A DNA stretch of 64,000 bases, from the NCBI RefSeq assembly GCF_036541425.1, contig NZ_JAZHFT010000016.1, positions 1 through 64,000 of the forward strand. Direction: 5' to 3'. The stretch comes from Consotaella aegiceratis. Lineage in GTDB: Bacteria; Pseudomonadota; Alphaproteobacteria; Rhizobiales; Rhizobiaceae. A program made the translations under genes and the position numbers. Below the pieces are notes generated by a model. That model had not been told where the DNA came from and did not search any database. It was given only the letters and a program-made list of their open reading frames with translations. Below are positions 62,378 to 64,000 of the stretch, one piece after another (the stretch's first letter is position 1; each line of letters begins with the position of its first letter).

Positions 62378-63934
62378 ATGCTGACCCAAACCGAGGTGGA
62401 GCGTTTCGACGTCGAGCCGGTCAACAGCGGCTTCAAGAAGAAACGCCCCTCGCTCTATGCCGCCCGCAAGAAGATCCATCCCCGGCGCGCTCACGGGAAT
62501 TTCCGGCGCCTGAAATGGATCATCATGGCGGTGACCCTGGCGATCTACTATCTGACGCCCTGGCTGCGCTGGGATCGCGGTCCCTTCGCGCCGGATCAGG
62601 CGGTGCTGGTCGATCTCGCCAATCGGCGCTTCTACTTCTTCTTCATCGAGATCTGGCCGCAGGAATTCTTCTACGTCGCGGGCCTGCTCATCATGGCGGG
62701 GCTCGGGCTGTTCCTGATCACCTCCGTGGCAGGCCGCGTGTGGTGCGGCTATACCTGTCCGCAGACCGTTTGGGTCGACCTGTTTCTGGTGGTCGAGCGT
62801 TTCTTCGAGGGCGAGCGCAACAAGCGGATCGCGCTCGACCAAGCGCCGATGAGCTTCGACAAGTTTCGCAAGCGCTTCGCCAAGCATGCGACCTGGCTGT
62901 TGATCGCGGTGCTGACCGGCGGCGCGTGGATCTTCTATTTCGCCGATGCGCCCACGCTGGCGCGCGACCTCTTCCACTTCGAAGCGCCGATGGTGGCCTA
63001 CACGACCATCGGCGTGCTGACGGCCACCACCTACATCTTCGGCGGGCTGATGCGCGAGCAGGTGTGCACCTACATGTGCCCCTGGCCGCGCATCCAGGCG
63101 GCGATGCTGGACGAGCACTCGCTGGTCGTCACCTATAATGACTGGCGCGGCGAGCCGCGTTCTCGTCACCAGAAGAGGGCGATGGCGCAAGGCACCCCGG
63201 TCGGCGACTGCGTCGACTGCAACGCCTGTGTCTCGGTGTGCCCGATGGGCATCGACATCCGTGAGGGCCAGCAACTGGAATGCATCACCTGCGCGCTGTG
63301 CATCGATGCCTGCAACGGCGTGATGGACCGTGTCGGGCGCGAGCGCGGGCTGATTTCCTATGCGACGCTCGCCGACTACAACGCCAACATGGTCAGGGCG
63401 ACCGATGCGGACGGCGTTATCGAGCCGGGCCGGGTACGCGATGCGGCCGGCCGTCTGCGCGAGGGGTTCACCCATTTCCGCTGGCGCGAGCTGGTGCGGC
63501 TCAGGACCATCATCTATTTCGTCATCTGGGCCTCGATCGGCCTGCTGATGGCGGCGTCGCTCGCCACCCGCACCCGGCTCGACGTGGCCGTGGCTCATGA
63601 CCGCAACCCGATCTACGTCCAGCTGTCCGACGGTTCGATCCGCAATGGCTATACGTTGAAGATCTCCAACATGGTGCCGGAGCCGCGCGACTTTTCCGTC
63701 AGTCTGGAAGGGTTGCCCGATGCGACGCTCGAACTGCCAGGCGTCGCGCTACGCGACCCGCGTTCGGTGGTTCTGACGGCCGAGCCCGACAAGGTTCTGA
63801 CCCAGCGCGTGCTGGTCATCCTGCCGCCTTCGGCGATCGACGACAGCCGGCAGTCCTTCGGCTTCGTCGTCAAGCAGGTCGACGGTTCGGAAACCGCCGA
63901 GATCGACGCCGTCTTCGATGCACCAGAGAGGTAG
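62378..63934 (+). CDS. ccoG: cbb3 oxidase assembly ferredoxin-like protein CcoG
   Basis: This 518-residue membrane protein (also called FixG/RdxA) helps reduce copper for cbb3 oxidase assembly. It has several helices in the N-terminal half, the conserved RVWCGYTCPQTVWVDLF and REQVCTYMCPWPRIQ cysteine blocks, and two 4Fe-4S motifs, CVDCNACVSVCPMGID and CITCALCIDACNGVM. The C-terminal 120 residues form an Ig-like FixG domain. GGAGG at 62367-62371 favours ATG 62378; ATG 62372 touches the ribosome site. ccoH follows after 3 bases. Confidence 0.94.
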   Translation: MLTQTEVERFDVEPVNSGFKKKRPSLYAARKKIHPRRAHGNFRRLKWIIMAVTLAIYYLTPWLRWDRGPFAPDQAVLVDLANRRFYFFFIEIWPQEFFYVAGLLIMAGLGLFLITSVAGRVWCGYTCPQTVWVDLFLVVERFFEGERNKRIALDQAPMSFDKFRKRFAKHATWLLIAVLTGGAWIFYFADAPTLARDLFHFEAPMVAYTTIGVLTATTYIFGGLMREQVCTYMCPWPRIQAAMLDEHSLVVTYNDWRGEPRSRHQKRAMAQGTPVGDCVDCNACVSVCPMGIDIREGQQLECITCALCIDACNGVMDRVGRERGLISYATLADYNANMVRATDADGVIEPGRVRDAAGRLREGFTHFRWRELVRLRTIIYFVIWASIGLLMAASLATRTRLDVAVAHDRNPIYVQLSDGSIRNGYTLKISNMVPEPRDFSVSLEGLPDATLELPGVALRDPRSVVLTAEPDKVLTQRVLVILPPSAIDDSRQSFGFVVKQVDGSETAEIDAVFDAPER

Positions 63935-63937
63935 CCG

Positions 63938-64000
63938 ATGAGCAAGCCCGAAAAGCCCCGCGAATTCACGGGCAAGCACATGGCGCTCATCATGGTCGGC
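63938..64000 (+). CDS. ccoH: cbb3 oxidase assembly protein CcoH, 5' end only
   Basis: The frame opens at the ATG three bases after the ccoG stop and reads MSKPEKPREFTGKHMALIMV before the window ends. The REFTGKHMA-M pattern is the typical CcoH/FixH N-terminus, just ahead of its single membrane helix. CcoH is needed for stable cbb3 oxidase. Only 21 codons are visible. Confidence 0.85.
   Translation, partial: MSKPEKPREFTGKHMALIMVG

Overview
The window reads as about 64 kb of a high-GC alphaproteobacterial chromosome, most likely of the order Hyphomicrobiales (Rhizobiales). The main clues are a RirA-type iron regulator with an Irr-type (ICE) motif in front of it, a ccoNOQP-ccoGH cbb3 oxidase cluster behind a FixK/FNR-type box, a ROSE-like RNA thermometer in front of a small heat-shock gene, a rhizobial-style RhaSTPQ sugar transporter, and DUF1289, DUF475 and Trm112-family genes. 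I cannot name the genus.

Layout. (1) 1-9154 is an accessory, scarred region. It holds the 3' end of an IS5-family element, the truncated C-terminal end of an Rhs polymorphic toxin with its probable immunity gene, a second orphan Rhs fragment, a 5'-truncated argininosuccinate-lyase-type C-N lyase, a sugar-amine catabolic set (FrlB-like deglycase, MmgE/PrpD protein, FrlD-like kinase, DeoR regulator, SDR), a degraded IS5 transposase, and the 3' half of a tRNA-Arg(ACG) beside short repeats that look like an integrase attachment site. (2) 9155-21218 runs from tRNA-Gly(GCC) through housekeeping genes (proX, CnoX-like thioredoxin, LON-domain protein, Trm112-like protein) and a complete eight-gene L-rhamnose operon to tRNA-Pro(CGG). 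(3) 21364-27591 holds a small membrane protein and an oppABCDF peptide transporter on the minus strand. (4) 27834-35818 is a stress block: large catalase KatE, a universal stress protein, a flavodoxin-fold reductase, a kinase/P-loop fusion and two Hsp20 chaperones. (5) 36008-43647 holds minCDE, a cell-wall hydrolase lipoprotein, and a CehA/McbA-type PHP hydrolase divergent from a four-gene ABC importer. (6) 43841-50576 holds rirA, a KDG-type kinase, a DMT exporter, dps, an MFS carrier, a DUF1289 protein and 3-methyladenine glycosylase. (7) 50631-58357 holds a GGDEF-EAL signalling protein, a DUF475 membrane protein, a SulP carrier with a universal stress protein, and an HTH-cupin/GNAT pair. (8) 58626-64000 is the cbb3 oxidase cluster, with ccoH cut by the window end.

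How the genes fit together. The rhamnose operon is self-contained for uptake (RhaSTPQ), mutarotation (RhaM), isomerisation (RhaA), phosphorylation (RhaB) and aldol cleavage (RhaD), but no dedicated regulator lies beside it. Iron control is suggested by near-identical ICE-type motifs before rirA and dps. Low-oxygen control is suggested by a FixK/FNR-type box before ccoN and a weaker one before the flavodoxin-fold reductase.

The most unusual signal is at 218-1239. The Rhs toxin tip looks ADP-ribosyltransferase-like, and the overlapping immunity gene looks by eye like a free-standing copy of EF-Tu domain III. Both assignments rest on motif reading only. All family assignments here come from reading the sequence; no database search was run.
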